From NCBI GenBank assembly GCA_002083775.1, contig MTEI01000001.1:62001-126000 (forward strand): a stretch of DNA of 64,000 bases, read 5' to 3'. Below, piece after piece: positions 54,316 to 64,000 of this stretch. Each line of letters opens with the position of its first letter. Position 1 is the first letter of the stretch. The DNA is from Rhodoferax ferrireducens. GTDB taxonomy: Bacteria; Pseudomonadota; Gammaproteobacteria; Burkholderiales; Burkholderiaceae_C. The notes beneath the pieces are model-generated. The model was not told the DNA's origin. It was given only the letters and a program-made list of their open reading frames with translations, and ran no database searches. The position numbers and the translations under genes were made by a program.

Positions 54316-56907
54316 ATGTTGCAAGCCTACCGTGCCCACGTTGCTGAGCGCGCCACCCTGGGTATTCCCGCGTTGCCATTGACTGCTCAGCAAACGGCAG
54401 ACCTGATTGATCTGCTGAAAAACCCGCCAGCTGGTGAGGAAACCTTTTTGCTCGACCTGATCACACACCGTGTGCCGGCTGGCGTGGACGACGCCGCCAA
54501 GGTCAAGGCCAGCTACCTGGCGGCTCTGGCGCATGGCACTGAAAAGTGTGCGTTGATCAGCCGCGCCAAAGCCACCGAGTTGCTGGGTACCATGCTGGGT
54601 GGTTACAACCTGACCCCGCTGATCGACCTGCTGGACGACGCAGCCGTGGCTGCGGTGGCTGCCGAAGCGCTGAAGAAAACCCTGTTGATGTTTGACCAGT
54701 TCCATGATGTCAAGGAAAAGGCGGACAAAGGCAACGCGTTTGCCAAAGCCGTGCTGCAAAGCTGGGCCGACGCCGAGTGGTTCACCAGCCGCCCCGAAGT
54801 GCCGCAGAGCATCACCCTGACGGTGCTCAAAGTGACCGGCGAAACCAACACCGATGACCTGAGCCCGGCACCTGACGCCTGGAGCCGCCCGGACATTCCA
54901 CTGCACGCGCTGGCGATGCTGAAAAACAAGCGCGACGGCATCACGCCTGAAGAAGACGGCAAACGCGGTCCGGTCAAGTTCATTGAAGACCTGCGCGCCC
55001 GTGGCAACCTGGTGGCCTATGTGGGCGACGTGGTCGGCACCGGATCGAGTCGCAAGTCGGCCACCAACAGTGTGTTGTGGTTCACCGGCGAAGACATTCC
55101 GTTTGTGCCAAACAAGCGCTTTGGCGGTGTTTGTCTGGGCGCCAAAATTGCCCCGATCTTCTACAACACCATGGAAGATGCCGGTGCCTTGCCGATTGAG
55201 CTGGACGTGAGCCAAATGGCCATGGGCGACACCATCGAGCTGCGTCCTTATGAAGGAAAAGCGCTCAAAGGCGGTGTGGTCATTGCGGAGTTCACTCTCA
55301 AAAGTGAAGTTCTGTTTGACGAAGTGCGCGCTGGTGGCCGCATTCCATTGATCATTGGTCGGGGTCTCACGGCCAAGGCGCGTGAATCCTTGGGCCTGCC
55401 GGTCTCGGCCTTGTTCCGCTTGCCGCAAAACCCCAAGGCTACGGGCAAGGGGTTCACCTTGGCACAAAAAATGGTCGGTCGCGCCTGCGGCTTGCCGGAA
55501 GGTCAGGGCGTGTTGCCCGGCACTTACTGCGAACCCAGGATGACCAGCGTCGGTTCACAAGACACCACCGGCCCCATGACCCGTGACGAACTCAAAGACC
55601 TGGCTTGCCTGGGCTTCAGTGCTGACCTGGTGATGCAGTCTTTCTGCCATACCGCGGCTTACCCCAAGCCGGTGGACGTGAAGATGCACCATGAGTTGCC
55701 CGAGTTCATCAGCAACCGCGGTGGGATACCGCTGCGCCCGGGTGACGGCATCATCCACAGCTGGCTCAACCGCATGTTGTTACCTGACACCGTGGGCACC
55801 GGTGGCGACAGCCACACCCGGTTCCCGATCGGCATCAGCTTCCCGGCGGGTTCTGGTTTGGTGGCGTTCGCAGCAGCCACCGGCGTGATGCCGCTGGACA
55901 TGCCAGAGAGCGTACTGGTGCGCTTTAAAGGCCACATGCAGCCCGGCGTGACCCTGCGTGACTTGGTCAACGCCATTCCGTTGTACGCCATCAAGTCGGG
56001 TGAACTGACCGTGGCCAAGCAAGGCAAGAAAAACGTCTTTTCTGGCCGTATCCTTGAAATCGAAGGTTTGCCCGACCTCAAAGTCGAGCAAGCGTTTGAA
56101 CTCAGTGATGCTTCTGCTGAGCGTAGCGCTGCCGGGTGCACCGTGCACTTGAACAAAGAGCCGATCATTGAGTACCTCAACAGCAACATCGTGATGCTCA
56201 AGTGGATGATTGCCAACGGCTACTCTGACGTGCGCACCATCAACCGCCGCATCAAAGCCATGGAAGCCTGGCTGGCTGATCCGAAGTTGCTCAAGGCCGA
56301 TGCCGATGCCGAGTACGCCAGCGTGATCGAGATCGACCTGGCCGACATCCATGAGCCCATCGTCGCCTGCCCGAACGACCCGGACGATGTCAAAACCCTG
56401 TCTGACGTGGCTGGCGCCAAGATTGACGAGGTGTTTATCGGCTCCTGCATGACCAACATCGGCCACTTCCGCGCAGCCTCCAAACTGCTGGAAAACAAGC
56501 GCGACATCCCGGTCAAGCTGTGGATGGCGCCACCCACCAAGATGGACGCCAAACAGCTCACCGAAGAGGGCCATTACGGCGTGTTGGGTTCTGCCGGTGC
56601 GCGCATGGAAATGCCGGGTTGCAGCTTGTGTATGGGCAACCAGGCGCAGGTGAAAGAGGGCGCCACGGTGTTCTCCACCAGCACCCGCAACTTCCCGAAC
56701 CGACTCGGCAAAAACAGCAATGTTTACTTGGGTAGCGCCGAACTGGCTGCCATCTGCTCCAAACTGGGCCGCATCCCGACCAAAACCGAGTACATGGCTG
56801 ACATGGGCGTGCTGACCGCTGCCAGCAGCAAAATCTACCAGTACCTGAACTTTGACCAGGTGAAGGACTACACCGACGCTGCCAATAGTGTGGCCGCGAC
56901 TGCCTGA
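54316..56907 (+). CDS. acnB: Aconitate hydratase B
   Basis: An 863-residue AcnB. The HEAT-like N-terminal domain is at 1-160, the swivelling domain at about 165-380 ([16 protein letters not shown]), and the catalytic part holds the 4Fe-4S ligands in [13 protein letters not shown] and [11 protein letters not shown]. It interconverts citrate and isocitrate, and in E. coli the apo-form binds mRNA. It has a strong AAAGGAG ribosome-binding site. Two hairpins follow it. Confidence 0.97.
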   Translation: MLQAYRAHVAERATLGIPALPLTAQQTADLIDLLKNPPAGEETFLLDLITHRVPAGVDDAAKVKASYLAALAHGTEKCALISRAKATELLGTMLGGYNLTPLIDLLDDAAVAAVAAEALKKTLLMFDQFHDVKEKADKGNAFAKAVLQSWADAEWFTSRPEVPQSITLTVLKVTGETNTDDLSPAPDAWSRPDIPLHALAMLKNKRDGITPEEDGKRGPVKFIEDLRARGNLVAYVGDVVGTGSSRKSATNSVLWFTGEDIPFVPNKRFGGVCLGAKIAPIFYNTMEDAGALPIELDVSQMAMGDTIELRPYEGKALKGGVVIAEFTLKSEVLFDEVRAGGRIPLIIGRGLTAKARESLGLPVSALFRLPQNPKATGKGFTLAQKMVGRACGLPEGQGVLPGTYCEPRMTSVGSQDTTGPMTRDELKDLACLGFSADLVMQSFCHTAAYPKPVDVKMHHELPEFISNRGGIPLRPGDGIIHSWLNRMLLPDTVGTGGDSHTRFPIGISFPAGSGLVAFAAATGVMPLDMPESVLVRFKGHMQPGVTLRDLVNAIPLYAIKSGELTVAKQGKKNVFSGRILEIEGLPDLKVEQAFELSDASAERSAAGCTVHLNKEPIIEYLNSNIVMLKWMIANGYSDVRTINRRIKAMEAWLADPKLLKADADAEYASVIEIDLADIHEPIVACPNDPDDVKTLSDVAGAKIDEVFIGSCMTNIGHFRAASKLLENKRDIPVKLWMAPPTKMDAKQLTEEGHYGVLGSAGARMEMPGCSLCMGNQAQVKEGATVFSTSTRNFPNRLGKNSNVYLGSAELAAICSKLGRIPTKTEYMADMGVLTAASSKIYQYLNFDQVKDYTDAANSVAATA

Positions 56908-56926
56908 AGACGCTCCTGTTTGCCCG

Positions 56927-57027
56927 TTCAAGCTCTCACCAGACGTGAGAACTTGAAGCGGTCGTGATGACGATCATGAGCCCATCAAGGGCTGTGTGCC
57001 CCGTAGCTAGCGTTGCGGGGCCTTTTT
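56927..57027 (+). terminator. Two hairpins and terminator after acnB
   Basis: A first hairpin pairs TTCAAG-c-TCTCAC with GTGAGA-a-CTTGAA (56927-56957) without a T-run. A second pairs GCCCCG (56998) with CGGGGC (57017) and is followed by TTTTT. The second is a standard intrinsic terminator for the mdh-acnB unit. About 80 bases of leader for the next gene follow. Confidence 0.72.
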
Positions 57028-57110
57028 ATTGCAGCGCAACAAATGCTGACGGTTAAACTCGCCTGTAACAGTTTGTTCATCAAACTGACTTATTCCACAA
57101 GGAGTTTTCT

Positions 57111-57758
57111 GTGTTCTTTGGCAAGCTGCTACCCCGTGATACCAATTTTTTTGTCATGTTCAATCAGCATGCTGACCACATCGTGGTGGCTGCCAAGGCG
57201 TTTTCCAATCTCGTAGCCAATTACAGCGATCTCGCGTTGCGCGAGAAATACCACGGTGAAGTCAATCACGCCGAAGGCGCTGCTGATCGTGTCACGCATG
57301 AAGTCAACAAGGCGATTCACAAGACCTTCATCACGCCGATTGACCGCGAACAGATCCACGGCCTGATCAACACCATGGACGATGTGGCCGATTTGATCCA
57401 GGACTCGGCAGAAACCATGGCCTTGTACGACGTGCACCACATGACCGACGAAATCAAACGCCTGACCGATTTGAGCGTCAAATGTTGTGAGCGGGTGCGC
57501 GATGCGGTGTATTTGTTGAGCAAGATTGCCGAGGCCTCCACCGCCGAGGCAGCCTTGAAAACCTGTGACGAGATCGACAAGCTGGAAAGCGATGCGGACC
57601 GCGTCATGCGGACCGCCATGAGCAAGTTGTTTCGCGAGGAACCCGATGTGCGTGAGCTGATCAAGCTCAAGGCCATTTATGAACTGCTGGAAACCATCAC
57701 CGACCGATGTGAGGATGTGGCCAATCTGATCGAGGGCATCATCCTCGAAAACTCCTGA
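57111..57758 (+). CDS. DUF47/PhoU-like protein paired with Pit
   Basis: A 215-residue helical protein with FFGKLLPRDTNFFVMFNQHA at its start and repeated acidic helices (HEVNKAIHKTFITPIDREQI). It is of the YkaA/DUF47 type, related to PhoU, and accompanies low-affinity phosphate carriers. It is presumed to modulate Pit. GTG start at 57111 with AAGGAG 7 bases upstream. The pit gene begins 20 bases after its stop. Confidence 0.92.
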   Translation: MFFGKLLPRDTNFFVMFNQHADHIVVAAKAFSNLVANYSDLALREKYHGEVNHAEGAADRVTHEVNKAIHKTFITPIDREQIHGLINTMDDVADLIQDSAETMALYDVHHMTDEIKRLTDLSVKCCERVRDAVYLLSKIAEASTAEAALKTCDEIDKLESDADRVMRTAMSKLFREEPDVRELIKLKAIYELLETITDRCEDVANLIEGIILENS

Positions 57759-57778
57759 TCAGCGGCGGGGTTCTAGCT

Positions 57779-58789
57779 ATGGAAACCGTACAAACTGCTG
57801 TTTGGGTGGTCGTCGTTCTGGTGATGATGGCGGTGGTGTTTGACTTCATGAACGGGTTTCATGACGCTGCCAATTCGATCGCCACGGTGGTCTCTACCGG
57901 CGTGCTCAAACCAGGTCAAGCCGTTGTTTTTGCAGCGTTTTTCAATGTGATTGCGATTTTTATTTTCCACTTGAGCGTGGCCGCGACCGTTGGCAAAGGC
58001 ATTGTGCTCCCAGGCATTGTGGATACCCATGTCGTTTTTGGCGCCTTGATTGGTGCCATCACCTGGAACTTCATCACTTGGTACTACGGCATTCCCAGCA
58101 GTTCGTCGCACGCACTGATTGGTGGTATCGCCGGTGCAGCCATTGCAAAGGCCGGGATTGGATCTCTGATCGTCTCCGGGATCATGAAGACGGTGGTGTT
58201 CATTTTTGTGTCGCCATTGCTGGGTTTTCTGTTGGGCTCAGCCATGATGGTGCTGGTGTCGTGGGCGTTCAGGGGCTTTCGCCCACTCAAGGTGGACAAG
58301 TGGTTCAGGCGCCTCCAACTCGTTTCGGCGGGTGCCTACAGCCTGGGCCATGGTGGCAATGATGCGCAAAAAACCATCGGCATCATCTGGATGCTGCTGA
58401 TTGCCACGGGTTACGCCAATGCGGCAGATAATTCACCGCCCAATTGGGTGATCATCATTTGTTACGCTGCCATTGGTTTGGGCACCATGCTGGGTGGCTG
58501 GCGCATTGTGAAAACCATGGGCCAGAAGATCACCAAGCTCAAACCAGTTGGCGGGTTCTGTGCTGAAACTGGTGGGGCCATCACCCTGTTTTTGGCAACC
58601 GCCATGGGTGTGCCGGTGTCTACCACCCACACCATCACCGGTGCCATTGTGGGCGTGGGTTCCACCCGGCGTGCCAGTGCCGTGCGTTGGGGCGTGGCCG
58701 GCAACATCATCTGGGCCTGGATTCTGACCATTCCTGCCAGCGCCTTTGTGGCAGCGGTGGCGTATTGGCTTAGTCTGCAGTTGTTCTGA
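57779..58789 (+). CDS. pit: Low-affinity inorganic phosphate transporter (Pit)
   Basis: A 336-residue protein of the PiT family with about nine membrane segments. The duplicated signature is DFMNGFHDAANSIATVVSTG and GGNDAQKTIGIIWMLL. It couples metal-phosphate uptake to protons. It is shorter than the 499-residue E. coli PitA because the central loop is small, as in the Staphylococcus/DUF47-linked type. It converges on the acetyltransferase gene. Confidence 0.93.
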   Translation: METVQTAVWVVVVLVMMAVVFDFMNGFHDAANSIATVVSTGVLKPGQAVVFAAFFNVIAIFIFHLSVAATVGKGIVLPGIVDTHVVFGALIGAITWNFITWYYGIPSSSSHALIGGIAGAAIAKAGIGSLIVSGIMKTVVFIFVSPLLGFLLGSAMMVLVSWAFRGFRPLKVDKWFRRLQLVSAGAYSLGHGGNDAQKTIGIIWMLLIATGYANAADNSPPNWVIIICYAAIGLGTMLGGWRIVKTMGQKITKLKPVGGFCAETGGAITLFLATAMGVPVSTTHTITGAIVGVGSTRRASAVRWGVAGNIIWAWILTIPASAFVAAVAYWLSLQLF

Positions 58790-58816
58790 AGCCTGCGGGA
58801 CCTGCGGGAGCGGACA

Positions 58817-59338
58817 TCAGGTCGGGGCGACGCTGTCGCCTGCACCCAGCGCTTTGTCCATCAGGACCACGTCCAGCCAGCGCTCAAACTTCCAGCCACA
58901 CGACGCCAGCTTGCCTACATGGGCAAAGCCCGCGCTGCGATGCACGCCAATCGATCCCAGGTTGGCCGAATCACCAATGACCGCGATCATTTTGCGCACC
59001 CCGGCGCGTTCTGCCTGGCTGCACAGTTCAGCCAAAAGCGTTTTGCCCAAACCACTGCCAGCCGCGTCTGGTGCAAGATAAATGGAATCTTCAGCCGAAA
59101 ACCGGTAGGCCGGGCGCGGTTTGAACCAGTTGCAGTACGCATAGCCCAAGACTTGGTCGTCCTGAACCGCAACCAGATAAGGCAAGCCCTTGCTGAGCAC
59201 ATCGGCGCGCCGCTGCGCCATGTCTTGTTCGTTGGGGGCATCCACTTCAAAGGTGCCGGTTCCGTGTACCACATGGTGCGCGTAGATGGCGGTGATTTGC
59301 GCGATATCGCGAGTTTGGCTGGGACGGATGATAGGCAT
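58817..59338 (-). CDS. GNAT acetyltransferase, phosphinothricin/methionine-sulfone type
   Basis: A 173-residue GNAT protein. It shows MPIIRPSQTRDIAQITAIYA, the YCNWFKPRPAYRFSAEDSIY segment and the acetyl-CoA loop GSGLGKTLLAEL. The pattern fits the Pat/YncA group, which acetylates methionine analogues. The true substrate is unknown. It is a single reverse gene divergent from rpsP. Confidence 0.85.
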   Translation of the reverse strand: MPIIRPSQTRDIAQITAIYAHHVVHGTGTFEVDAPNEQDMAQRRADVLSKGLPYLVAVQDDQVLGYAYCNWFKPRPAYRFSAEDSIYLAPDAAGSGLGKTLLAELCSQAERAGVRKMIAVIGDSANLGSIGVHRSAGFAHVGKLASCGWKFERWLDVVLMDKALGAGDSVAPT

Positions 59339-59352
59339 GTGGCGTTACTGGA

Positions 59353-59358
59353 TATAAT
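59353..59358 (+). promoter_or_regulatory. -10 element upstream of rpsP
   Basis: TATAAT lies 111 bases before the rpsP ATG in the divergent gap. No matching -35 is seen at 16-18 bases, so the assignment is tentative. Confidence 0.35.
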
Positions 59359-59468
59359 ATTAGGTTGTCTGGCGTGTCGCTGACCGGGTGGTCAAGTCGC
59401 GTGTCTCAAACGTCGGGCTCAGTGCCAATTTTCGTGGAATTAAAAAGCCACTTCCCAAAGGATAAATC

Positions 59469-59723
59469 ATGGTCGTCATCCGACTCGCCCGTGGCGGTGC
59501 AAAAGCTCGCCCGTTTTTCAATATTGTGGTTGCAGACAAGCGTACCCGCCGTGACGGCCGCTTCATCGAACGCATCGGTTTTTACAACCCGATCGCGACC
59601 GCCAATGAGGAAAGCATCCGTATCGCCCAGGATCGCCTGACCTACTGGAGAAGCGTGGGTGCCCAGGCTTCTCCCACCGTCGAGCGTTTGGTGAAACAGG
59701 CCGCCCAAAAAGCAGCAGTCTGA
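59469..59723 (+). CDS. rpsP: 30S ribosomal protein S16
   Basis: An 84-residue protein starting [17 protein letters not shown], the S16 signature, with [20 protein letters not shown]. It stabilises the 30S body. It is first in rpsP-rimM-trmD-rplS, the usual order. An AAAGGATAA ribosome-binding site precedes ATG. Confidence 0.98.
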   Translation: MVVIRLARGGAKARPFFNIVVADKRTRRDGRFIERIGFYNPIATANEESIRIAQDRLTYWRSVGAQASPTVERLVKQAAQKAAV

Positions 59724-59731
59724 GGGTGATC

Positions 59732-60295
59732 ATGCTGCCCGGCTTAGAGGCTGCCGAATTACCGGCAGACGCCATCGAAGTCGGGCGCATCGCAGATGCC
59801 TGGGGCATCAAAGGGTGGTTCAAAGTGTTGCCCTACAGCGCCGATCCTGAGGCGCTTTTTTCTTCTAAACGCTGGTTTTTGTTGCCTTCCGAGAAAGGCG
59901 CCAAAACCTTTGAAGGCGTGGGAAGACTCAAAATCAAGGAAGCCAAAACACATTCGGACACCGTGGTCGCCAGTGCCCACGAGGTGGATGACCGAACGGC
60001 AGCCGATGCGTTGCGTGGCGCGCGAATTTTCATCGCCAAGTCGAGCTTTCCGACGCCCCAAAAAGATGAGTACTACTGGGTTGACCTGATTGGATTGGCG
60101 GTGGTCAATCGCGAAGGTTTGCCGTTGGGGCAGGTGCGGGAGTTGCTGTCGACCGGACCGCAGACGGTGCTGGTGATTGACTACGAAGTGGATGGCCAAA
60201 CCCAGCAGCGGATGATTCCGTTCGTAGCGGTGTATATCGACGATGTCGACCTGGTTACCCGAAAAATTCTGGTGGACTGGCAACCCGACTACTGA
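59732..60295 (+). CDS. rimM: Ribosome maturation factor RimM
   Basis: A 187-residue protein with the N-terminal [20 protein letters not shown] and the PRC-barrel part ([20 protein letters not shown]). It binds S19 in 30S maturation. ATG at 59732 follows the rpsP stop by 8 bases; GTG two codons earlier is also possible. Confidence 0.95.
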   Translation: MLPGLEAAELPADAIEVGRIADAWGIKGWFKVLPYSADPEALFSSKRWFLLPSEKGAKTFEGVGRLKIKEAKTHSDTVVASAHEVDDRTAADALRGARIFIAKSSFPTPQKDEYYWVDLIGLAVVNREGLPLGQVRELLSTGPQTVLVIDYEVDGQTQQRMIPFVAVYIDDVDLVTRKILVDWQPDY

Positions 60296-60305
60296 TCGGC
60301 ACATC

Positions 60306-61049
60306 ATGCAATTTGATGTTGTCACCCTGTTTCCCGAGCTTTTTGCTCCGTTCCTGAGGACAGGCATCACCCGCCGGGCGTTTGAGTCAGGTCAGGTCAG
60401 CGTGACGCTGACCAATCCGCGTGACTATGCCGAGGGCAACTATCGCCGTGTCGATGACCGCCCGTTTGGCGGTGGTCCTGGCATGGTGATGATGGCGGAG
60501 CCGCTCTCCCAGTGCGTGACGCAGCTACTGGCAGAACGTGCCGACGCTGCGCCAGTGGTGCTTTTTTCGCCGGTAGGACAACCCTTGACGCATGCGATGG
60601 TGACCCGTTGGGCTGCCAGTCAGGGGGCTGTGCTGCTGTGTGGCCGTTATGAGGGTCTGGATCAGCGTTTCATTGATGCCCATGTCACTGAGCAGATCAG
60701 CCTGGGTGACTTCGTGCTGTCGGGTGGCGAAATAGCGGCTATGGCCTTGCTGGACGCGGTGGCGCGCTTGCAGCCCGGCGTGCTGGGCGACGCCGACAGC
60801 CACGCGCAGGACAGTTTTAACCCGGCGCTGGATGGCTTGCTGGATTGCCCGCACTTCACCCGGCCAGAGGTTTGGCAGGGCAGGGCGGTGCCCGATGTGC
60901 TGCTGTCGGGCCATCACCTGCGGATTGAGCGCTGGCGCCGCGACCAGCGTCTGGCTTTAACGGCGCAGTTGCGCCCAGACCTCATCCGTCAAGCCCGTCA
61001 AGCAGGCTGGCTAAGCCGCGAAGACGAGGCCCTGTTGGCCACGCTATAA
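60306..61049 (+). CDS. trmD: tRNA (guanine-N1)-methyltransferase TrmD
   Basis: A 247-residue SPOUT enzyme. It begins [13 protein letters not shown] and shows [24 protein letters not shown] and [19 protein letters not shown], the knot and catalytic region. It methylates G37 of tRNAs. ATG at 60306 is 10 bases after the rimM stop. TATAAT overlaps its end (61045-61050), possibly part of an rplS promoter. Confidence 0.97.
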   Translation: MQFDVVTLFPELFAPFLRTGITRRAFESGQVSVTLTNPRDYAEGNYRRVDDRPFGGGPGMVMMAEPLSQCVTQLLAERADAAPVVLFSPVGQPLTHAMVTRWAASQGAVLLCGRYEGLDQRFIDAHVTEQISLGDFVLSGGEIAAMALLDAVARLQPGVLGDADSHAQDSFNPALDGLLDCPHFTRPEVWQGRAVPDVLLSGHHLRIERWRRDQRLALTAQLRPDLIRQARQAGWLSREDEALLATL

Positions 61050-61150
61050 TGGCGGGCTAACCGATCCTCTGCGGGGCCGCTCAAGTGCGTTATGCCTTGG
61101 GCCTGCGTCAATCCTGATGCTGGTGTCCGCAAGATCATTTGAGGTCTTTT

Positions 61151-61531
61151 ATGAATCTGATTCAAACCCTTGAGCAAGAAGAAATTGCTCGCCTGAACAA
61201 AACCATTCCCGACTTTGGCCCTGGCGACACCGTGGTGGTCAGCCTGAACGTGGTTGAAGGCACGCGCAAGCGGATCCAGGCCTACGAAGGCGTGGTGATC
61301 GCCAAACGCAACCGTGGTCTGAACAGCGGCTTCACCGTTCGCAAGATCTCCAGCGGTGAAGGCGTGGAGCGTACGTTCCAGACCTACAGCCCGCTGATCG
61401 CCAGCATCGAAGTCAAGCGCCGTGGTGACGTGCGCCGTGCCAAGCTGTATTACCTGCGCGACCGTAGCGGCAAGTCGGCGCGTATCAAGGAAAAACTGCC
61501 AGCCCGCAAAGTGGCTGTGGTCGCTGCATAA
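61151..61531 (+). CDS. rplS: 50S ribosomal protein L19
   Basis: A 126-residue L19. Signatures are [20 protein letters not shown] and [12 protein letters not shown]. It sits at the subunit interface. ATG at 61151 gives the standard [11 protein letters not shown] start with GAGGTC upstream. It is the last gene of the rpsP operon and is followed by a terminator. Confidence 0.97.
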   Translation: MNLIQTLEQEEIARLNKTIPDFGPGDTVVVSLNVVEGTRKRIQAYEGVVIAKRNRGLNSGFTVRKISSGEGVERTFQTYSPLIASIEVKRRGDVRRAKLYYLRDRSGKSARIKEKLPARKVAVVAA

Positions 61532-61547
61532 GGCACCGGCTTTTCAG

Positions 61548-61583
61548 AAAAACCGCCCTGTGGCTGCAGCGGCGGTTTTTTTT
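61548..61583 (+). terminator. Intrinsic terminator after rplS
   Basis: AAAAACCGCC pairs with GGCGGTTTTT across a short loop and is followed by further T (eight in all). It ends the rpsP-rimM-trmD-rplS transcript. Confidence 0.9.
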
Positions 61584-61620
61584 CGCCCGCCCTTTCGCCA
61601 AACTGCCTGAAGTTTCAGCC

Positions 61621-62301
61621 ATGAAGCCAGTCCCTCCGCCGTCCATCGACCCTCGACAAGTGCCTGTGATCCAGGTGGACGCGCATTTGCCGGCAGTTCC
61701 CACTGACCGTTACGCGCCACAGGCCTTGCGCGCCCGTTTTCAGTCGCCGCCTGTCTGGCAGCCGGAACTGGTGGTTGAGAAAAAGTTCATGGACCGCGCG
61801 CCGATGTACGCTGCGGTAATGATCCCGATCGTGATGCGGGTGGAGCCCACCGTGTTGCTGACCCAGCGCACCTCGCACCTGTCGACCCACGCTGGGCAGA
61901 TTGCCTTTCCGGGTGGCAAGCTCGACGAAAACGATGTGGATGCCGCTGCGGCCGCGCTGCGCGAAGCCCAGGAAGAGGTGGGGCTGGCGCCAGACTGGCT
62001 GGAGGTTCTGGGCCAGTTGCCGCTTTACACCACCGGCTCGGCGTTTATGGTCACGCCGGTCGTGGCGCTGGTGCGGCCGGGCTTCACCCTGCAACCCAAC
62101 GCCTATGAAGTGGCCGACGTGTTTGAGGTACCACTGGCTTTTTTGATGAATCCGGCACACCATCGGCACCACCAGATGCACTGGCAAGGTATGCAGCGGC
62201 AATGGTTGTCGATGCCGTATCAGGATTGTGACCAAGAGCGTTTTATTTGGGGCGCTACGGCGGGCATGCTGCGAAACTTTTACAGGTTTTTGAGCGCCTG
62301 A
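61621..62301 (+). CDS. CoA-type Nudix hydrolase (NudL-like)
   Basis: A 226-residue Nudix protein. The CoA motif LLTQRTSHLSTHAGQIAFPG leads straight into the Nudix box (GGKLDENDVDAAAAALREAQ, then EEVGL). Such enzymes cleave CoA and derivatives to 3',5'-ADP and phosphopantetheine. ATG at 61621 lacks a strong ribosome-binding site. It follows the rplS terminator and precedes a CobD/CbiB-like gene. Confidence 0.9.
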   Translation: MKPVPPPSIDPRQVPVIQVDAHLPAVPTDRYAPQALRARFQSPPVWQPELVVEKKFMDRAPMYAAVMIPIVMRVEPTVLLTQRTSHLSTHAGQIAFPGGKLDENDVDAAAAALREAQEEVGLAPDWLEVLGQLPLYTTGSAFMVTPVVALVRPGFTLQPNAYEVADVFEVPLAFLMNPAHHRHHQMHWQGMQRQWLSMPYQDCDQERFIWGATAGMLRNFYRFLSA

Positions 62302-62339
62302 AGCCAGGGCCGGTCTAGCGCAACCGCTATGATCATTGG

Positions 62340-63311
62340 ATGAGCTTCATCTCGGTGCTTTTTGCGCTGCTGCTGGAACAGGCACGGCCTCTGAACCGCG
62401 GCAACATCATTCATGTGGCCATGCGTGCCTGGGTGCGTTGGTGCACCCGCACGCTGGATGCGGGCAAGCCGGTGCATGGCTGGTTGGTCTGGAGCCTGGC
62501 GGTCGGCGGCCCGGCGTTGGCGGCTTTGGCAATTTACTGGTTGCTGGCGTATTTTGTTGGCTGGCCGCTGGCGGTGCTGTGGAGCGCGCTGGTGCTGTAC
62601 GCCTCGCTGGGCTTTCGTCAGTTCAGCTTTCACTTCACGCAGATTCGCGACGCCCTGGCTCAGGGTGATGACGCTCTGGCCCAGCGGCTGCTGGCAGACT
62701 GGCAACATGCCGACGCCAAAGACCTGCCCCGCACCGAGATCATTGGCAGGGTGATTGAGACCTCGGTGCTGGCCGCGCATCGCCATGTGTTTGGTGTGCT
62801 GGCCTGGTTTTCGGTGCTGGCGGCGCTGGGACTGGGGCCGGTTGGGGCAGTTTTGTACCGGTTGGGTGAGTTTGTCGCACGTTATTGGCGCCATCAGAGC
62901 GAAGCCCACCATCAACCCGTTAGCGATGCGCTACAAGGTTATGCGCGGCATGCCTGGTACGTCATGGACTGGCTGCCTGCCCGGGTGACCGCCATCAGTT
63001 TTGCGGTGGTGGGCAATTTTGAAGAAGCCATTGACGCCTGGCGCCGTTATGCCCAGCAAGCACAGCCCGGCAACGATGGCCTGGTGCTGGCGGCCACGGC
63101 TGGCGCGGTGAACATTGCCCTGCGCGGCATCGCTGGGCGGGCCTATCCGGACGCCTCTGCGCCCGCCATGTCCCTCAGCGACGACGTTACCGCCGGGCGC
63201 CCCACGCCCGAGTTGCCTCATCTGGCCATTGTGGTCGGGTTGGTGTGGCGCACAGTCGTCATGTGGGTGCTGCTGCTGGCCTTGTTGACGCTGGCGCGCC
63301 TGCTGGGTTAA
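62340..63311 (+). CDS. CobD/CbiB-family membrane protein
   Basis: A 323-residue protein with about four membrane segments (45-75, 78-98, 145-170, 295-320). It starts MSFISVLFALLLEQARPLNR and contains GEFVARYWRHQ and WLPARVTAISFAVVGNFEEA, like CbiB. CbiB proteins attach aminopropanol in cobalamin synthesis, but there are no other cobalamin genes here, so another role is possible. The stop is followed by a palindromic element. Confidence 0.8.
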   Translation: MSFISVLFALLLEQARPLNRGNIIHVAMRAWVRWCTRTLDAGKPVHGWLVWSLAVGGPALAALAIYWLLAYFVGWPLAVLWSALVLYASLGFRQFSFHFTQIRDALAQGDDALAQRLLADWQHADAKDLPRTEIIGRVIETSVLAAHRHVFGVLAWFSVLAALGLGPVGAVLYRLGEFVARYWRHQSEAHHQPVSDALQGYARHAWYVMDWLPARVTAISFAVVGNFEEAIDAWRRYAQQAQPGNDGLVLAATAGAVNIALRGIAGRAYPDASAPAMSLSDDVTAGRPTPELPHLAIVVGLVWRTVVMWVLLLALLTLARLLG

Positions 63312-63319
63312 TTTATATA

Positions 63320-63373
63320 CAAAATTGGCCTCTAGCCCTTATACAGAAAGGGTTAGCAGCTATCATTTAAAAG
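63320..63373 (-). repeat. Palindromic element upstream of hisC
   Basis: Reverse-orientation copy: GGCCTCTAGCCCTTATACAG, then AAAGGGTTAGCAGCTATCAT. One change (GGGTTAG) in the right arm. It fills most of the 71-base gap before hisC. Confidence 0.85.
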
Positions 63374-63382
63374 AAACTTGCG

Positions 63383-64000
63383 ATGCCATTTGCGTTTGTT
63401 AGCCCGGTGGTTCAGCGGCTGGTCCCTTACGTTCCCGGCGAGCAACCCAAGCTTGACAAACTGGTCAAGCTCAACACCAACGAAAACCCTTACCCACCAT
63501 CACCGCAGGTGATCGCCGCCATCAACCAGGCGGCGCAGCAGGGTCTGCAGTTCTACCCTGACCCCGAATCCACCGCCTTGCGCCAAGCTGTTGCTGGGCA
63601 CTTGGGGCTGGCGTTGCAGCATGTTTTTGTTGGCAATGGCTCGGACGAAGTGCTGGCGCATGCGTTCTTCGCCTTCTTCCAGCACGGCTGCCCGCTGCTG
63701 ATGCCCGACATCAGCTACAGCTTTTACCAGGTGTATTGCGGCCTGTACGGTATTGCGGCGCAAACCGTGCCACTGGATAAGCATCTGCGCTTACAAGTGG
63801 CGGACTTTGCCCGCGCGCCTGAACAACTGGTGGCCGGCGTGGTCGTTGCCAACCCCAACGCCCCCACAGGCATCGGCTTGCCACTGCCAGATATTGAGCG
63901 CCTGTTGCAGATGCACCCACAGCGCGTGGTGCTGGTGGACGAAGCCTATGTGGATTTTGGCGGCCAGAGTGCTGTGGGCCTGATCGCCCGCCACCCGAAC
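63383..64000 (+). CDS. hisC: Histidinol-phosphate aminotransferase, 3' end outside window
   Basis: The first 206 residues of a fold-type I aminotransferase. Visible are KLNTNENPYPPSP, the phosphate-binding VGNGSDEVL, ANPNAPTG and VVLVDEAYVDFG with the PLP-contacting Asp and Tyr. The PLP-binding Lys lies beyond the window. It catalyses the glutamate-dependent amination of imidazole-acetol phosphate in histidine synthesis. The start at 63383 follows a palindromic element. Confidence 0.93.
   Translation, partial: MPFAFVSPVVQRLVPYVPGEQPKLDKLVKLNTNENPYPPSPQVIAAINQAAQQGLQFYPDPESTALRQAVAGHLGLALQHVFVGNGSDEVLAHAFFAFFQHGCPLLMPDISYSFYQVYCGLYGIAAQTVPLDKHLRLQVADFARAPEQLVAGVVVANPNAPTGIGLPLPDIERLLQMHPQRVVLVDEAYVDFGGQSAVGLIARHPN

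Noticed and set aside
56979..56997. AGCCCATCAAGGGCT after acnB as another copy of the palindromic element
   Set aside because: The short arms resemble the core, but both outer flanks are absent and the bases belong to the terminator region.

Overview
The window is chromosomal, high-GC DNA from a betaproteobacterium of the order Burkholderiales, most likely family Comamonadaceae (Rhodoferax/Polaromonas/Acidovorax-like). This is inferred from gene order and protein character: maf-yceD-rpmF-plsX-fabHDG-acpP-fabF-rpoE-rseAB-mucD-lepA-lepB-rnc-era-recO-pdxJ-acpS-nagZ, then accD-trpABF-truA-fimV-asd-leuBDC, then gltA-sdhEBADC-gntR-mdh-acnB. No sequence search was possible. I see no rRNA or tRNA gene, prophage, intact insertion sequence or CRISPR array.

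Layout. 1-3.1 kb: HAD phosphatase (cut by the window edge), small Rieske protein, S49 peptidase, then a reverse-strand RsmI-like methyltransferase and Maf pyrophosphatase. 3.1-9.7 kb: yceD, rpmF and the type II fatty-acid synthesis cluster. 9.7-14 kb: the sigma-E envelope-stress module. 14.2-22.6 kb: lepA, lepB, rnc, era, recO, pdxJ, acpS, nagZ. 22.6-32.4 kb is the most accessory part: a BrnT/CopG-type toxin-antitoxin pair, a YciH-like SUI1 protein, a CBS-domain protein, an orphan response regulator with a large CHASE-PAS hybrid kinase, a YgjP-like metalloprotease, lysS and yggT. 32.5-45.1 kb (reverse): accD, trpA-trpB-trpF, truA, fimV, asd and the leu genes with an entericidin-like lipoprotein. 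45.2-57 kb: a TCA-cycle block (gltA, sdhEBADC, a GntR regulator, mdh, a CitE-like lyase, acnB). 57-64 kb: a DUF47/Pit phosphate pair, an acetyltransferase, rpsP-rimM-trmD-rplS, a CoA-type Nudix hydrolase, a CobD/CbiB-like membrane protein and the start of hisC.

How the genes connect: PlsX, FabH, FabD, FabG, AcpP and FabF, with AccD and AcpS elsewhere in the window, supply most of the steps from malonyl-CoA to acyl-ACP. RpoE/RseA/RseB/MucD sense and repair envelope damage, next to the secretion peptidase LepB. The GntR regulator sits between the sdh-gltA operon and mdh-acnB, with an 18-bp perfect palindrome in the divergent promoter region.

The main unusual signal is a dispersed palindromic element of about 45 bp (core AGCCCTTAT..ATAAGGGCT with unlike outer flanks). 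By eye I find about 13 full or degenerate copies. Seven are intergenic or touch a gene end. Up to six lie inside genes (sppA-like, yceD, rseA, era, trpB 3' end, citE-like), in flexible termini, linkers or loops, and copies of the same orientation are read in the same frame. That resembles the palindromic elements known to insert in frame in Rickettsia genes. A second REP-like family (GTCATGCCGGGC..CCCGGCATCCATG type) has four copies, three of them abutting a stop codon.
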